64,000 nucleotides of DNA from JADHLJ01 sp038118725 (GCA_038118725.1 JAYOIK010000007.1:26333-90332); one strand, 5' to 3'. Positions 18,191 to 28,890 are shown, counted from the stretch's first letter. The notes: generated from the letters alone by a model not told the origin. Program-made: numbers and translations.

Positions 18191-18796
18191 TTAGGCCCAG
18201 GGCTGTTCGGCCGCCCGCTTGGCCTCGAAATCGTCGATATTCTTGCCTTTTTCCATGGTAAGGCCGATATCGTCGAGACCGTTAATCAGGCAGTGCTTGC
18301 GGAACGGGTCGATCTCGAAAGCGATCTTCTCGCCGTTCGGGCGACCGATTTCCTGGTTCTCCAGATCCACGTCCAAAATCGAGTTGGCGCCGTTCTGAGC
18401 ATCGTCCATCAACTGGTCAAGCTGCTCCTGGGTCACCTTGATCGGCAGGATGCCGTTCTTGAAGCAGTTGTTGAAAAAGATGTCGGCGAAACTGGTGGAG
18501 ATCACGCACTTCACGCCGAAATCAAGCAAGGCCCAGGGCGCGTGCTCGCGCGAGGAGCCACAACCGAAATTGTCGCCGGCGACCAGGATGCTGGCATTGC
18601 GATAGGCCGACTTGTTGAGCACGAAATCCGGCTTTTCCGAGCCGTCCTCGTTGTAGCGCATCTCGTTGAAGAGATGCTTGCCGAGCCCGGTCCGCTTGAT
18701 GGTCTTGAGGAACTGCTTCGGGATCACCTTGTCGGTGTCGATATTGATCATGTTGAGCGGAGCCGCGACTCCGCGGTGCGTATTGAACTTTTCCAT
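18191..18796 (-). CDS. leuD: 3-isopropylmalate dehydratase small subunit
   Basis: A 201-residue small subunit that, with LeuC, isomerises 2-isopropylmalate to 3-isopropylmalate. It shows the swivel-domain motifs NIDTDKVIPKQFLK near residue 18 and FGCGSSREHAPWAL near residue 77. Length is typical. AGGGAG stands upstream of the ATG. leuC ends 11 bases before it on the same strand, so the two are co-transcribed and co-regulated. Confidence 0.96.
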   Translation of the reverse strand: MEKFNTHRGVAAPLNMINIDTDKVIPKQFLKTIKRTGLGKHLFNEMRYNEDGSEKPDFVLNKSAYRNASILVAGDNFGCGSSREHAPWALLDFGVKCVISTSFADIFFNNCFKNGILPIKVTQEQLDQLMDDAQNGANSILDVDLENQEIGRPNGEKIAFEIDPFRKHCLINGLDDIGLTMEKGKNIDDFEAKRAAEQPWA

Positions 18797-18807
18797 TCCG
18801 CTTCTCC

Positions 18808-20223
<1,416 letters not shown>

Positions 20224-20549
20224 CGCCGCGTCACCTCCCTTGAGCATGAACTTGGTTCCAGTGTCGGAATGTCGCGAGCGAACACCGCCGACGGTCGGCG
20301 GGACAATAGTGGATCAACCGCTCCGGAGAAAGCCGTATTTCCACTGAATCAGCCTTGATTCGACACGTTGGCGCGTCCATCACCATGCTGGTGTCCTCGC
20401 GGGTCGGCCAAAGGCCGAGAGACCGCGTTCGGCAAGCGGATGCCCTCCCATTGTTGAAACACTTCGGCGGCGATCTACATATTTATTTATCCGCACACGC
20501 TTTGCGTGTAGGCTAGCAACGCTCTCTCGCTTTCCACGGGGTGGAGGTG
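20224..20549. other. Divergent intergenic region upstream of leuC
   Basis: About 326 bases between leuC and the divergent DUF3011 gene. A 7 bp GC-rich hairpin (CCGCCGA with TCGGCGG, 20285-20301) sits in what should be the leuC leader but lacks a U-tract, and I found no leader peptide rich in leucine codons. A second small hairpin (ACACGC TTT GCGTGT) is at 20494-20508. No promoter was assigned with confidence. Confidence 0.4.
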
Positions 20550-21143
20550 ATGACCATATCGTTTCGCCGGTTCCTCGTCGCCATCGCTTGCGCCTGCGTT
20601 CTGGCGCCCGCCCTCGCCGTCGCGAAGGCGCCGAAATCCGTGGTCTGCGAGTCCTTCGGGGGCCAGTTGGAAACCTGTGAGATCCTTACGATCCGTGGGA
20701 TCGCGCTTAAACGACGGCTGTCCAAGGACCGCTGCATCGAGGGTGAAACCTTCGGCATCTATCGCCAAGACCAGATGTGGGTCGACGCCGGTTGTCGCGG
20801 GGAATTCGTCTCGCGTCGCTTCGGCGACGAAGTCTTTACCCGGCCCGGCGCGGCGACACCGCGCGGCCAGGGATACCAGGCGCAACCCTGGGTCAACCCG
20901 GACCAGGGCCGGGCGACGGGATCGTGGCGCAACCCGGACCTCAATGAACAAAACACGCCCGGTCGCTGGGCTTTTCTCGCGGGAGTGGCCTACGCGATGA
21001 ACAGAGAACGAGGAATCGACGAAGCCACCAACTCCCACCACATAAGAAACGATTTGCGCAGCCGGGGCGTGGACCCGAACGCGATCCAACGCGGCGGACC
21101 ATTGCGAAATGATTTTCTGAGGGGCCTGCGAAGCCGGCGGTAG
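20550..21143 (+). CDS. DUF3011 domain-containing exported protein
   Basis: A 197-residue secreted protein. The signal peptide spans about residues 1-25 (RRFLVAIACACVLAPALAVA). The next about 70 residues match DUF3011: a VCES start, paired cysteines, the WVDAGCRGEF close and KRRLSKDRC between. Its C-terminal half is rich in Gly, Arg, Asn and Pro and is less conserved. The ATG at 20550 has GGAGG only two bases upstream, so an in-frame GTG at 20541 is also possible. Function is unknown; such proteins are predicted to be periplasmic. Confidence 0.75.
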   Translation: MTISFRRFLVAIACACVLAPALAVAKAPKSVVCESFGGQLETCEILTIRGIALKRRLSKDRCIEGETFGIYRQDQMWVDAGCRGEFVSRRFGDEVFTRPGAATPRGQGYQAQPWVNPDQGRATGSWRNPDLNEQNTPGRWAFLAGVAYAMNRERGIDEATNSHHIRNDLRSRGVDPNAIQRGGPLRNDFLRGLRSRR

Positions 21144-21343
21144 AACGGTACCGGACAACGGGATTAGATCCCACCAATGAGACCCGAGCCATATAGCCCA
21201 CTCTTTCCTTGGCTTGTGGCTTCAACAGCCCCAATCATTGCATGATAAAGTGTCCTTGGGGTGGCCAACGCGCCGCCAAACACATCGTCCAAGCGACGAC
21301 TGGCCGTCGCGATAAACCGGAACGCGCTACAAAGAGGCACGCG

Positions 21344-21817
21344 ATGACATCGAGCTCGGAAAATCGATTTGACGGTTTGACCCAACTCGGCGGGGAAACC
21401 CGCATCCCCAAAGGGCCGGAAAGCGCGGAGCTTGAGAAAGTCGCGAATAGCCAGAACGACGTCGACTATGTCGTGCGGTTTACCTGCCCGGAATTTACCT
21501 CACTTTGTCCGATGACCGGACAGCCGGATTTCGCCCATCTCGTCATCGATTATGTTCCGGACGAGTGGCTCGTGGAGAGCAAGTCCCTCAAGCTGTATCT
21601 CGCCTCTTTTCGCAATCACGGGGCTTTCCATGAGGACTGCACCGTCAACATCGCCAAGAGGCTGATCGAGACCCTGTCACCACGTTGGCTCAGGATCGGC
21701 GGCTATTGGTTCCCGCGTGGCGGCATCCCGATCGACGTTTTTTATCAATCCGGTCCGGCGCCCGAGAATATTTGGTTGCCAGATCAAGGCGTTCAGCCCT
21801 ATCGAGGACGGGGCTAA
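21344..21817 (+). CDS. queF: NADPH-dependent 7-cyano-7-deazaguanine reductase
   Basis: A 157-residue short-form QueF that reduces preQ0 to preQ1 in queuosine synthesis. The family's catalytic segment EFTSLCPMTGQPDFA contains Cys55 and Asp62, and SKSLKLYLASFRNHGAFHED follows, as in unimodular QueF. The ATG at 21344 has AAAGAGG six bases upstream; the frame is open further upstream, but that part does not resemble the family. No other queuosine gene lies nearby, and I saw no preQ1 riboswitch in the leader. Confidence 0.95.
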   Translation: MTSSSENRFDGLTQLGGETRIPKGPESAELEKVANSQNDVDYVVRFTCPEFTSLCPMTGQPDFAHLVIDYVPDEWLVESKSLKLYLASFRNHGAFHEDCTVNIAKRLIETLSPRWLRIGGYWFPRGGIPIDVFYQSGPAPENIWLPDQGVQPYRGRG

Positions 21818-21851
21818 CAGTCGAGGCACATGCCTCGATCCCATATAGGCC

Positions 21852-22526
21852 CTATCGGTCGGCGGCGATCGGCTTTCCCGTCAACGACGCCCGCTCGGAC
21901 AGTTCGATCCAGTTACCGTCGGGGTCGCGCGCGAAGCTGTAGCGGACCTGTCCGATGGTCCTCGGCGGCATGCCAATCTCGACCCGCGCGCGCTCCATCG
22001 CCGTCGTGACCTGGTCGCAGTTGAAAATCTGAACCGTCATGTAGCGCAGACCCTTCTCGCGCCACCCCTCGATCCTGGGCGGGTCACCGGCGGTCGCCAC
22101 GATGCGGCTGCGGCCGAGGCGAAATCCGTGCGGTCCGTCCGGCGCGAGGCCCAACGTTTCGCCGTAAAAGCGGTCGAAGGCGTCGAGGTCGCGGGCCACC
22201 ACGTGAAGCGTCAGATCGGCGCTCGCATCTGGCTGGAGATAAACGGTAACGCCGTCCGGCGTCGTGATCTCCCCGGCCTTGGCGACCTTCAGTCCCAGCG
22301 CCCGATACCCGCCGGGCGGAACCTCCGCAAGGGGCTCGCGCGTATGGTTGACCTTGATGATGGAGTCACCCCGGCGCCAACGATACTGACGAAAACCGCC
22401 GCCGAGTTTGGCCATGTGGTCGAAGGCAAGGCCGACCTTCGACCCCCAGAATTCCTCGTGCTCCGCCAACATGTTCGTCGCGAAGCCCACATCAAAGGCC
22501 GGCTTGGCAAAGGCGATGGGTGACAT
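21852..22526 (-). CDS. VOC (glyoxalase/bleomycin resistance-like) family protein
   Basis: A 224-residue protein with two vicinal-oxygen-chelate modules, about 1-95 and 100-210. The second module is clearer: LHVVARDLDAFDRFYGETLG at its start and RYSFARDPDGNWIELSER at its end, the latter with the typical glutamate ligand. The family includes glyoxalases, dioxygenases and resistance proteins, so the substrate cannot be assigned. It lies 34 bases from queF in convergent orientation, and downstream of the ribosomal cluster on the minus strand with 190 bases between. Confidence 0.75.
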   Translation of the reverse strand: MSPIAFAKPAFDVGFATNMLAEHEEFWGSKVGLAFDHMAKLGGGFRQYRWRRGDSIIKVNHTREPLAEVPPGGYRALGLKVAKAGEITTPDGVTVYLQPDASADLTLHVVARDLDAFDRFYGETLGLAPDGPHGFRLGRSRIVATAGDPPRIEGWREKGLRYMTVQIFNCDQVTTAMERARVEIGMPPRTIGQVRYSFARDPDGNWIELSERASLTGKPIAADR

Positions 22527-22716
22527 CGCTTGGTTCTCCGAAACCGCTCTGATTTTCAGTTTAGACTAAGGCGATCGGTCCCACACAGCCATATCGGGCA
22601 CAAGGACCTACGTCGCCCCGTCGGCGAAAATTCGTCATGACGATTTTGAGAGACCGGCGACTGGCGCCCTGACGGCGCGATCGGAGAACCGCGCCCTTCA
22701 CAACTCAGCGGCTGGC

Positions 22717-23106
22717 TTACGCCTGCGCCGCCTTCGTCTTGGCCGGGCGAGTCACCTTTTCGGCGATCCGGGCGGACTTGCCGCGGCGGCCGCGCAGGTA
22801 ATACAGCTTGGCGCGACGGACCCGGCCGCGGCGCACGACCTCGATATCGGCGATCCGGGGCGAGAACAGCGGGAACACCCGCTCCACACCCTCGCCGTAG
22901 GAGATCTTGCGAACCGTGAAGTTCGAATTGATCGAGTCGGCCTTGCGGGCAATGCAGACACCCTCGAAGACCTGGATACGCTCGCGCGTGCCCTCGACCA
23001 CCTTCACGTGAACCCTGAGCGTGTCGCCCGGCCCGAACTCGGGAACCGGCCGGCTCTCGTTCATCTTGGTGACCTGTTCCTGGCTAATCTGTTCGACGAT
23101 GTTCAT
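22717..23106 (-). CDS. rplS: 50S ribosomal protein L19
   Basis: A 129-residue L19 at the 30S-50S interface. Signatures are FGPGDTLRVHVKVVEGTRER, VFEGVCIARK and the terminal RAKLYYLRGRRGKSARI segment, with a short basic, Ala/Lys-rich tail. It is the last gene of the ffh-rpsP-rimM-trmD-rplS cluster and lies 33 bases after trmD. A short palindrome, TCGTCATGACGA at 22632-22643 with A and T runs either side, lies beyond its stop and might mark the transcript end. Confidence 0.97.
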   Translation of the reverse strand: MNIVEQISQEQVTKMNESRPVPEFGPGDTLRVHVKVVEGTRERIQVFEGVCIARKADSINSNFTVRKISYGEGVERVFPLFSPRIADIEVVRRGRVRRAKLYYLRGRRGKSARIAEKVTRPAKTKAAQA

Positions 23107-23139
23107 CGGTCCTGCTCCACGTCCTATCCGGTCTCGGCC

Positions 23140-23856
23140 TTATCGGGGCCCCGGGGTCTTGTTCTCCTGGCGGTACCGCTCCCAGAGATCCGGGCGCCGT
23201 TCCCGCGTAATCAACTCCGCCTGCTCGCGCCGCCACGCATCGATCCGTGCGTGGTGTCCCGACAAGAGCACCTCGGGGACGGCCATGCCGTTCCACTCCC
23301 GAGGCTGGGTGTAGAGGGGGTATTCCAACAGCCCCTCTACGAAACTTTCCTCGGCCAGCCCGTCCGCCGCGCCCATCACGCCCGGCAGCAACCGGACACA
23401 GGCATCGAGAACGGCCAGGGCCGCGGTCTCACCACCGGACAGGACAAAGTCGCCGAGGCTGACTTCCTCCAGATCCCGAGCCTCGATCACCCTTTGATCC
23501 AGACCCTCGTAGCGGCCACACAACAAAACCACCCCAGGTTCCGCCGCGAGCTCCGCCGCCATCGCCTGATCGAAGCGCCGGCCCCTGGGCGAAAGATAGA
23601 TCCGCCGTCCTGGAACCGCCTCGATCGAGGCGAGCGCCGCGTCCACCACATCGGGCCGCAACACCATTCCGGCGCCACCCCCGAAGGGAGTGTCGTCCAC
23701 GGAGCGGTGCGTATCGCGCGCGAAGTCCCGGATGTCCAGCGCTTTCAGCGTCCAAGCCCCACTATTCAACGCTTTTCCGGCCAGCGACAGGCCCAGGGGG
23801 CCGGGAAACATCTCGGGAAACAGGCTGAGGACCGTGGCGCTCCACGGCACCGGCAT
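23140..23856 (-). CDS. trmD: tRNA (guanine-N1)-methyltransferase
   Basis: A 238-residue SPOUT methyltransferase that makes m1G37 in tRNAs, preventing frameshifts. Signatures: LSLFPEMFPGPLG at the N-terminus, DDTPFGGGAGMVLRPDV, the SPRGRRFDQ motif, and the knot sequence DFVLSGGETAALAVLDACVR. The frame is open to a TTG at 23892 that overlaps the rimM stop, but the ATG at 23856 matches the family start and has GGAGGGG five bases upstream. It lies between rimM and rplS in the standard cluster. Confidence 0.96.
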   Translation of the reverse strand: MPVPWSATVLSLFPEMFPGPLGLSLAGKALNSGAWTLKALDIRDFARDTHRSVDDTPFGGGAGMVLRPDVVDAALASIEAVPGRRIYLSPRGRRFDQAMAAELAAEPGVVLLCGRYEGLDQRVIEARDLEEVSLGDFVLSGGETAALAVLDACVRLLPGVMGAADGLAEESFVEGLLEYPLYTQPREWNGMAVPEVLLSGHHARIDAWRREQAELITRERRPDLWERYRQENKTPGPR

Positions 23857-23888
23857 GTCCGCCCCCTCCGTCGCTTCCGTCGCCTGGC

Positions 23889-24443
23889 TCAACCGTTCTC
23901 TCCGCTCTCCCCGTTCGGCGCGTCTTCTTCTCCCTCGTCGTCTTCCAGCAGCCCGGGCATCGGATCGACCTGCAAACGCCCGGCCTCGAGATCCACCACC
24001 GGCACGGTCGCCTCGTTGAACGGCAGCAGCACCGTCCGGCTCGAGCCCACGAGACGCACATCGATCAGATCACCCGCCCCGAAATCATGCACCGCGACCA
24101 CCGTTCCCAATTCCGTCCCGTCCATCCGATCAACCCGAAGGCCGATTAGATCGGCGTGATAGAACTCGTTCTCCTCGGCCTCCGGCAAGGCATCGCGCGG
24201 CACGTAGAGCATGGTGCCCTTCAGCGCCTCGGCGGCGTTCCGATCCGTCACGCCCTCGATCCGCGCCAGCAACACGCCCTTCGCTTGCCCCTGCGAGGTG
24301 AGCCGATAGGGCTTGCCCGCCTCGTCCACGAGCGAGTCGAAGGTCAGTATATCACCGGGGTTCTCGGCGAAGCTTTTCAGGCGCACCACGCCGCGCACCC
24401 CATGCACGCCGACGATCACTCCCATGCAGACCCGCTCGGACAT
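23889..24443 (-). CDS. rimM: Ribosome maturation factor RimM
   Basis: A 184-residue factor that helps mature the 30S head, acting with S19. The N-terminal RimM barrel begins MGVIVGVHGVRGVVRLKSF, and the PRC-barrel follows with FYHADLIGLRVDRMDGTELG and the LPFNEATVPVVDLEAGRL segment. The last 20 residues are strongly acidic. It lies 45 bases downstream of rpsP and just before trmD in the conserved operon. Confidence 0.94.
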   Translation of the reverse strand: MSERVCMGVIVGVHGVRGVVRLKSFAENPGDILTFDSLVDEAGKPYRLTSQGQAKGVLLARIEGVTDRNAAEALKGTMLYVPRDALPEAEENEFYHADLIGLRVDRMDGTELGTVVAVHDFGAGDLIDVRLVGSSRTVLLPFNEATVPVVDLEAGRLQVDPMPGLLEDDEGEEDAPNGESGENG

Positions 24444-24488
24444 GCCAGTCGGTCCCGCTCGCTTCGCCTACAAGCCCCCGAAGCGCCG

Positions 24489-24884
24489 CTATTCGGCGGC
24501 GGCTTCTTCTCCGGCGGCTTCGGCGGCGGCGGCTTCAGCCGCGTCGGCGGCCTTGGCGGCGGCCTCGGCCTCGCGCTCGGCGCGCTTCTTGCCGGGAGCC
24601 GACTTCTTCGGCTGATCCCGATGCTGGAAGGCCGGCATCAGATCAACGGACGCCAGGAACTTATGCACCCGGTCCGTTGGCTTGGCGCCAACCGACAGCC
24701 AATGTTGGATCCGCTCGGCGTTCACCGTCAGCCGCTGCGGGTGATCCTTGGCGACCATCGGGTTGTAGGTGCCGACCTTCTCGATGAAGAGGCCATCGCG
24801 CGGGCTGGTATTCTCGGCCACGACGATGCGATAGAACGGGCGCTTCTTGGCGCCACCGCGCGCCAGACGAATTTTCAAGGCCAT
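24489..24884 (-). CDS. rpsP: 30S ribosomal protein S16 with extended C-terminus
   Basis: A 131-residue S16; the core is the first about 85 residues (IRLARGGAKKRPFYRIVVA, then RDGLFIEKVGTYNP). The remaining about 45 residues are a low-complexity Lys, Ala and Glu tail not found in the 82-residue E. coli protein; tails of this sort occur in other alphaproteobacterial S16 proteins. It is 33 bases downstream of ffh and upstream of rimM in the standard cluster. Confidence 0.95.
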   Translation of the reverse strand: MALKIRLARGGAKKRPFYRIVVAENTSPRDGLFIEKVGTYNPMVAKDHPQRLTVNAERIQHWLSVGAKPTDRVHKFLASVDLMPAFQHRDQPKKSAPGKKRAEREAEAAAKAADAAEAAAAEAAGEEAAAE

Positions 24885-24917
24885 TTTCTTCTATTCTCCA
24901 GTTTACCGTGTCTTCTC

Positions 24918-26396
24918 TCAGCGCTTCGTCGGGAAGCGCGGAAATCCTCCAGGTCCACCGAGACCGGGCAGGCCGCCAGGGCCGCCTCCCAAGCCACGGG
25001 GAAGTTGCATCTGTTGTCCGGGGGCACCGCCGGCCAGGTCCGCCGGCGAGGGCATGCCGCCACCACCGAGCAAGGCGCCGAGGCCCTTCATGCCGCCCAT
25101 CTTGCCCATCTGCTTCATCATGCGGCCCATTTCCATGTGCTGCTTGAGAAGCCGGTTGATCTCCGCCGGCGAGGTGCCGGAACCCGCCGCGACCCGCCGC
25201 TTGCGCGAGGCATTCAGCAGTTTCGGATTCTTGCGTTCCTTCTTGGTCATCGACTGAATGATCGCCGCCTGACGCTTGATCGCCTTGTCGTCGACCCCGG
25301 CGTTGTCCATCTGTTTCTGTAGCTTGGACACCCCCGGCAGCATGCCCATCAGGCCGCCAAGCCCGCCCATCTTCGAGACCTGCTGCAACTGGCTCAGCAT
25401 GTCGTCGAGATCGAACTGACCCTTCTGCATGCGCGCCGCCAGGCGCTCGGCCTCCTCGACCTCGATGGTCTCCGCCGCTTTCTCGACCAGGCTGACCACG
25501 TCGCCCATGCCGAGGATCCGGCCCGCCACCCGCTCGGGATGGAAATCTTCCAACGCGTCGATTTTCTCGCCGGTGCCGACAACCTTGATCGGCACCCCGG
25601 TCACCGCGCGCAACGACAGCGCCGCGCCACCGCGCGCATCGCCGTCCATCCGGGTCAGCACGATACCGGTGAGGCCGATCTGATCCTGGAAATTGCGCGC
25701 CGTGTTCACCGCGTCCTGACCGGTCATCGCGTCGGCGACCAGCAGGGTTTCAACCGGGTTCACCGCGTCACGGATCCGGCGGACCTCGTCCATCAACCCC
25801 TGATCGATGGAGATCCGACCGGCGGAGTCCAGCATGACCACGTCGAAGCCCTGGAGCCGCGCCGCCGTCATCGCCCGCTTGGCGATCGAGACCGCGCTCT
25901 CGCCATCGGCCATCGGCAGGGTGGCGACGCCGGTCTGCTCACCCAGTATCCGCAATTGCTCGCGCGCCGCCGGACGGGTGACATCCAGCGAGGCCATCAT
26001 GACCTTCTTCTTGTCTCGATTGGCGAGACGCGCCGCGATCTTCGCCGTACTCGTCGTTTTGCCGCCGCCTTGCAGACCGACCATCAGGATCGGTACCGGC
26101 GGCACCGCGTTAAGCTCAATCCAGGCCGCCTCGGTGCCCAGCATCTCCACGAGATTGTCGTGGACGATCTTGATTACCTGCTGGCCCGGCGTGACCGAGC
26201 GGATCACCTCTTGGCCGACCGCGCGCTCGCGCACCCGATCAATGAAGTCCTTGACCACGTCCAGCGCCACGTCGGCCTCGAGCAAGGCAACCCGCACCTC
26301 GCGCATGGCCGCGTTCACGTCGCCCTCCTTGAGGGCTCCGCGTCGCTTCAGGCGATCAAAAACCTCGCCAAGACGATCTGACAGACTTTCAAACAA
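24918..26396 (-). CDS. ffh: Signal recognition particle protein Ffh
   Basis: A 492-residue SRP GTPase that binds 4.5S RNA and signal peptides and delivers nascent membrane proteins to FtsY. The N domain (1-85) is followed by the G domain with GLQGGGKTTSTAK, DVTRPAAREQL, DSAGR and TRMDGDARGG, and then the methionine-rich M domain (from about 310) ending in a Gly/Met/Pro-rich tail. I use a TTG at 26396, which gives the family start FESLSDRLGEVF and has AGGGAG five bases upstream; the ATG at 26435 adds an unconserved extension. It heads the ribosomal cluster; its receptor ftsY is 4 kb away on the plus strand. Confidence 0.95.
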   Translation of the reverse strand: MFESLSDRLGEVFDRLKRRGALKEGDVNAAMREVRVALLEADVALDVVKDFIDRVRERAVGQEVIRSVTPGQQVIKIVHDNLVEMLGTEAAWIELNAVPPVPILMVGLQGGGKTTSTAKIAARLANRDKKKVMMASLDVTRPAAREQLRILGEQTGVATLPMADGESAVSIAKRAMTAARLQGFDVVMLDSAGRISIDQGLMDEVRRIRDAVNPVETLLVADAMTGQDAVNTARNFQDQIGLTGIVLTRMDGDARGGAALSLRAVTGVPIKVVGTGEKIDALEDFHPERVAGRILGMGDVVSLVEKAAETIEVEEAERLAARMQKGQFDLDDMLSQLQQVSKMGGLGGLMGMLPGVSKLQKQMDNAGVDDKAIKRQAAIIQSMTKKERKNPKLLNASRKRRVAAGSGTSPAEINRLLKQHMEMGRMMKQMGKMGGMKGLGALLGGGGMPSPADLAGGAPGQQMQLPRGLGGGPGGLPGLGGPGGFPRFPTKR

Positions 26397-26811
26397 ACCA
26401 CTCTCTCCCTCTTTCCAGCCAACGCCGGAGCCCAAACGAGAAACGCGCCCGTGCTCGAAACTCGAGGACGGACGGAACCCGCGAAGGTCTCAACGGCGGG
26501 TGCTGTCGAGATGGCGCGGGTTATAGGCGCGGTGGGGTGGGGGTGTCAAGGATGGGGGAAATCGCGTCGTGACCGATCGAAAAGGCATCTAAACGGAACG
26601 CCAAGGCGGAAATGCTCTTGGGCTCGTTATACCATCAGTCCATTCGTCATCCCGGCGAAGGCCGGGAGCCATTCCGCCGCGCTATATGTTCTTCGAATTT
26701 TAGGATCAAAAAATCCATCTGATCCAAGTTCGATCAACTATCGAAACGGTAACGAATCCGTCGGAATGGGCCCCGCCCTTCAGCGGGGTGACGACCGTGG
26801 TTAGGCTGATC
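26397..26811. other. Intergenic region between the ldh-family gene and ffh
   Basis: About 415 bases without a gene, upstream of ffh and downstream of the Ldh-family gene. The part near ffh should contain the promoter of the ffh-rpsP-rimM-trmD-rplS transcript, but I could not pick out a clear -35/-10 pair. The rest is taken up by the inverted repeat element at 26644-26794. Confidence 0.5.
26644..26794. repeat. REP-type inverted repeat element, copy B
   Basis: The 33-base left end starts TCGTCATCCCGGCGAAGGCC and the right end, read on the minus strand, starts TCGTCACCCCGCTGAAGGGC; both close in CCATTCCG. Each end forms its own hairpin (CCCGGC-GAAG-GCCGGG on the left). The inner about 85 bases are AT-rich. 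The ends are closely similar to those at 16775-16902, and this copy too lies just past the 3' end of a minus-strand gene. Confidence 0.75.
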
Positions 26812-27903
26812 CTACCCCACAACCCCGTCAAACTGCTCCTTCGTCATCCCGTTCTCGCAGCCGAGCTTGGTCATCTCGGCCCAAGTGTTGTCGTCGATGG
26901 GGATGCCCTCGGCCTTGCGCTTGGCCATGGAGATCTGCTCGGGCTCGCCGGCGACCATGATCTTTTCGTGGCCCTCGGCGGGCTGGCCGGATTTGACATA
27001 GTCGACCAGGCTGTCGAACTCATCGGCGAAGGGGACACCGGAGTTGAACTGCTTGGGGTCGATGACGATGGTCAGCATGTTGTTGCGGATCGTATCGCCG
27101 GAATTCAGCTCGGGGCGCGCGGTACCGCCGCCGGGCAGACCGCCGGCCAGGAGATCGCAGAGGATCGCCAGCCCCGAACCCTTGTGCTGACCGAAGGAGA
27201 GCATCGCGCCCATCGGGTCGCGGAACACCACGCCCGGATCCGTCGTCGGCTTGCCGTTCGGGCCGACCAGGGCGTCGTCCATCGGCATCGGCTTTTCGGC
27301 ATAGTGGGCCACCCGGACCTTACCCTGGGCCACCCGGCTGGTCGCCATGTCCAACACCATCATCGGGGTCTTTTCGGTCGCCGGGATCGCGGTGCAGTAG
27401 GGATTGGTGGAATAACGCGCCTCATAGCCGCCATAGGGCGCCACATAGGGCTTGTGGCCGGTGGCGTTCACATAATGGATGGAGATGAACCCAGCCTTGG
27501 CGCAGATCTCGCCCCAGGCGCCGATCCGGCCGAGATGATGGACGTTGCGCAGACCGACGATCGCCGCGCCGTTGCGCTTGGTCTTGTCGATGGCGATTTC
27601 CATCGTCTCGCGTCCGACGGTCTGGCCGTAGCCCATATTGCCGTCGAGCAGCAGGTAGACGCCGTTATCGGTGATCAGCGAGGCCTTGGCGCCCGGGTTC
27701 ATGGTGCCGGTCACCGCGTGCAGCATGTAGCGCGGGGCCAGGCCGACGCCGTGGCTGTCATGGCCCATCAGATTGGCCTCGACTAGGTTCTCGGCCACCG
27801 CGACCGCCTCGGCGTGCTCGCTTCCCGCGCCTTGAATCATTTTCGTGACGAGATCCGTCAATGCCCCATGACCGACGATGACCACTGGCCGTCTCCATTC
27901 CAA
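26812..27903 (-). CDS. Ldh family (malate/L-lactate/sulfolactate-type) dehydrogenase
   Basis: A 363-residue NAD(P)-dependent oxidoreductase of the LDH2/MDH2 family, unrelated to classical lactate dehydrogenase. Signatures: NLVEANLMGHDSHGVGLAPRY with the conserved His near residue 50, the VGLRNVHHLGRIG motif, and SFGQHKGSGLAILCDLLAGG. Members oxidise malate, lactate, sulfolactate, ureidoglycolate or 2,3-diketogulonate; the substrate cannot be decided here. It stands alone between a repeat element and the divergent dapF. Confidence 0.85.
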   Translation of the reverse strand: MEWRRPVVIVGHGALTDLVTKMIQGAGSEHAEAVAVAENLVEANLMGHDSHGVGLAPRYMLHAVTGTMNPGAKASLITDNGVYLLLDGNMGYGQTVGRETMEIAIDKTKRNGAAIVGLRNVHHLGRIGAWGEICAKAGFISIHYVNATGHKPYVAPYGGYEARYSTNPYCTAIPATEKTPMMVLDMATSRVAQGKVRVAHYAEKPMPMDDALVGPNGKPTTDPGVVFRDPMGAMLSFGQHKGSGLAILCDLLAGGLPGGGTARPELNSGDTIRNNMLTIVIDPKQFNSGVPFADEFDSLVDYVKSGQPAEGHEKIMVAGEPEQISMAKRKAEGIPIDDNTWAEMTKLGCENGMTKEQFDGVVG

Positions 27904-28015
27904 TGAGTTGATTTGCGCCGGAAATACCGCATGCCGACGCTGAAAACAAACCTGGATCTAACGATCCCGCGCAAGAATCGTTGGCGCGATGCGAATCGAA
28001 GCGTATATCAGCGAC

Positions 28016-28849
28016 ATGATGCGGATCGATTTCATCAAGATGCACGGCCTCGGCAATGATTTCGTCGTTGTCGACGCGCGCGCCCAGGACCCGGGACTGG
28101 ACGAAGCCGCCTATCGCGCCATCGGCGATCGGCGGCGCGGGGTCGGCTTTGATCAGTTCCTGACCATCCTGCCGCCGGTAAACGGCGGGACCGCCTTCAT
28201 GAAGATCCACAATCCCGATGGTTCCGAGGCCGAGGCTTGCGGCAACGGCACGCGCTGTGTCGCGGCGGTTCTGATGGACGAGACCGGCAAGAACGAGGCG
28301 GTTGTCGAGACCGTCGCCGGGTCCCTGATCTGCGGCCGTTCCGATGACGGCCGGGTAACCGTCGACATGGGTCCCGCCGGGCTGAATTGGCGCGATCTCC
28401 CCCTGGCGCGCGAGGTCGATACACTGAGCGTGGCTCTCGAGGACGCGCCGATGACCGGCGCCTGCTGTGTCGGCATGGGCAATCCGCACTCGGTGTTTTT
28501 CGTCGACGACGCCGAGACCGTCCCACTGGCCGAGATAGGCCCGGTCCTGGAGAACCATCCGATGTTCCCGGAACGCGCCAATATCGAGTTCGCGACGGTC
28601 CGCTCGCCCACCGAGATCCGGATGCGAGTCTGGGAGCGCGCCGCCGGCATCACCCAGGCCTGCGGATCGGGCGCCTGCGCGGTTCTCGTGGCCGCTGTTC
28701 GCCGAGGCCTCGCCGAGCGCCGCGCCGATGTAATCCTCGACGGTGGTATCCTGACCATCGAATGGACGGAAGAGGAGCGCGTGCTGATGACCGGCCCGAC
28801 CGCCACGAGTTTCGAGGGCAGCCTGCGTTTGCCCGATCGCGGCGGTTGA
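28016..28849 (+). CDS. dapF: Diaminopimelate epimerase
   Basis: A 277-residue cofactor-free racemase that converts LL- to meso-diaminopimelate for lysine and peptidoglycan. The two catalytic cysteines are Cys75 in ACGNGTRCVA and Cys216 in ACGSGACA; the family start MHGLGNDFVVVD is present. Two adjacent ATG codons (28016, 28019) are possible starts. mtaB follows after 41 bases and then ftsY, a common alphaproteobacterial arrangement. Confidence 0.96.
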   Translation: MMRIDFIKMHGLGNDFVVVDARAQDPGLDEAAYRAIGDRRRGVGFDQFLTILPPVNGGTAFMKIHNPDGSEAEACGNGTRCVAAVLMDETGKNEAVVETVAGSLICGRSDDGRVTVDMGPAGLNWRDLPLAREVDTLSVALEDAPMTGACCVGMGNPHSVFFVDDAETVPLAEIGPVLENHPMFPERANIEFATVRSPTEIRMRVWERAAGITQACGSGACAVLVAAVRRGLAERRADVILDGGILTIEWTEEERVLMTGPTATSFEGSLRLPDRGG

Positions 28850-28890
28850 ACGCTTGCATTCGGCGGCGATTCCCGCCATCTCTCTCGGCC

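Noticed and set aside
20224..20549. Leucine leader peptide and attenuator before leuC
   Set aside because: The hairpin has no U-tract and none of the short frames is rich in leucine codons.
21144..21343. preQ1 riboswitch before queF
   Set aside because: No preQ1-type consensus could be found in the leader.
22627..22647. Palindrome TCGTCATGACGA with A and T runs after rplS as a firm terminator
   Set aside because: The stem has no loop and the tracts are only four bases long; kept only as a remark under rplS.
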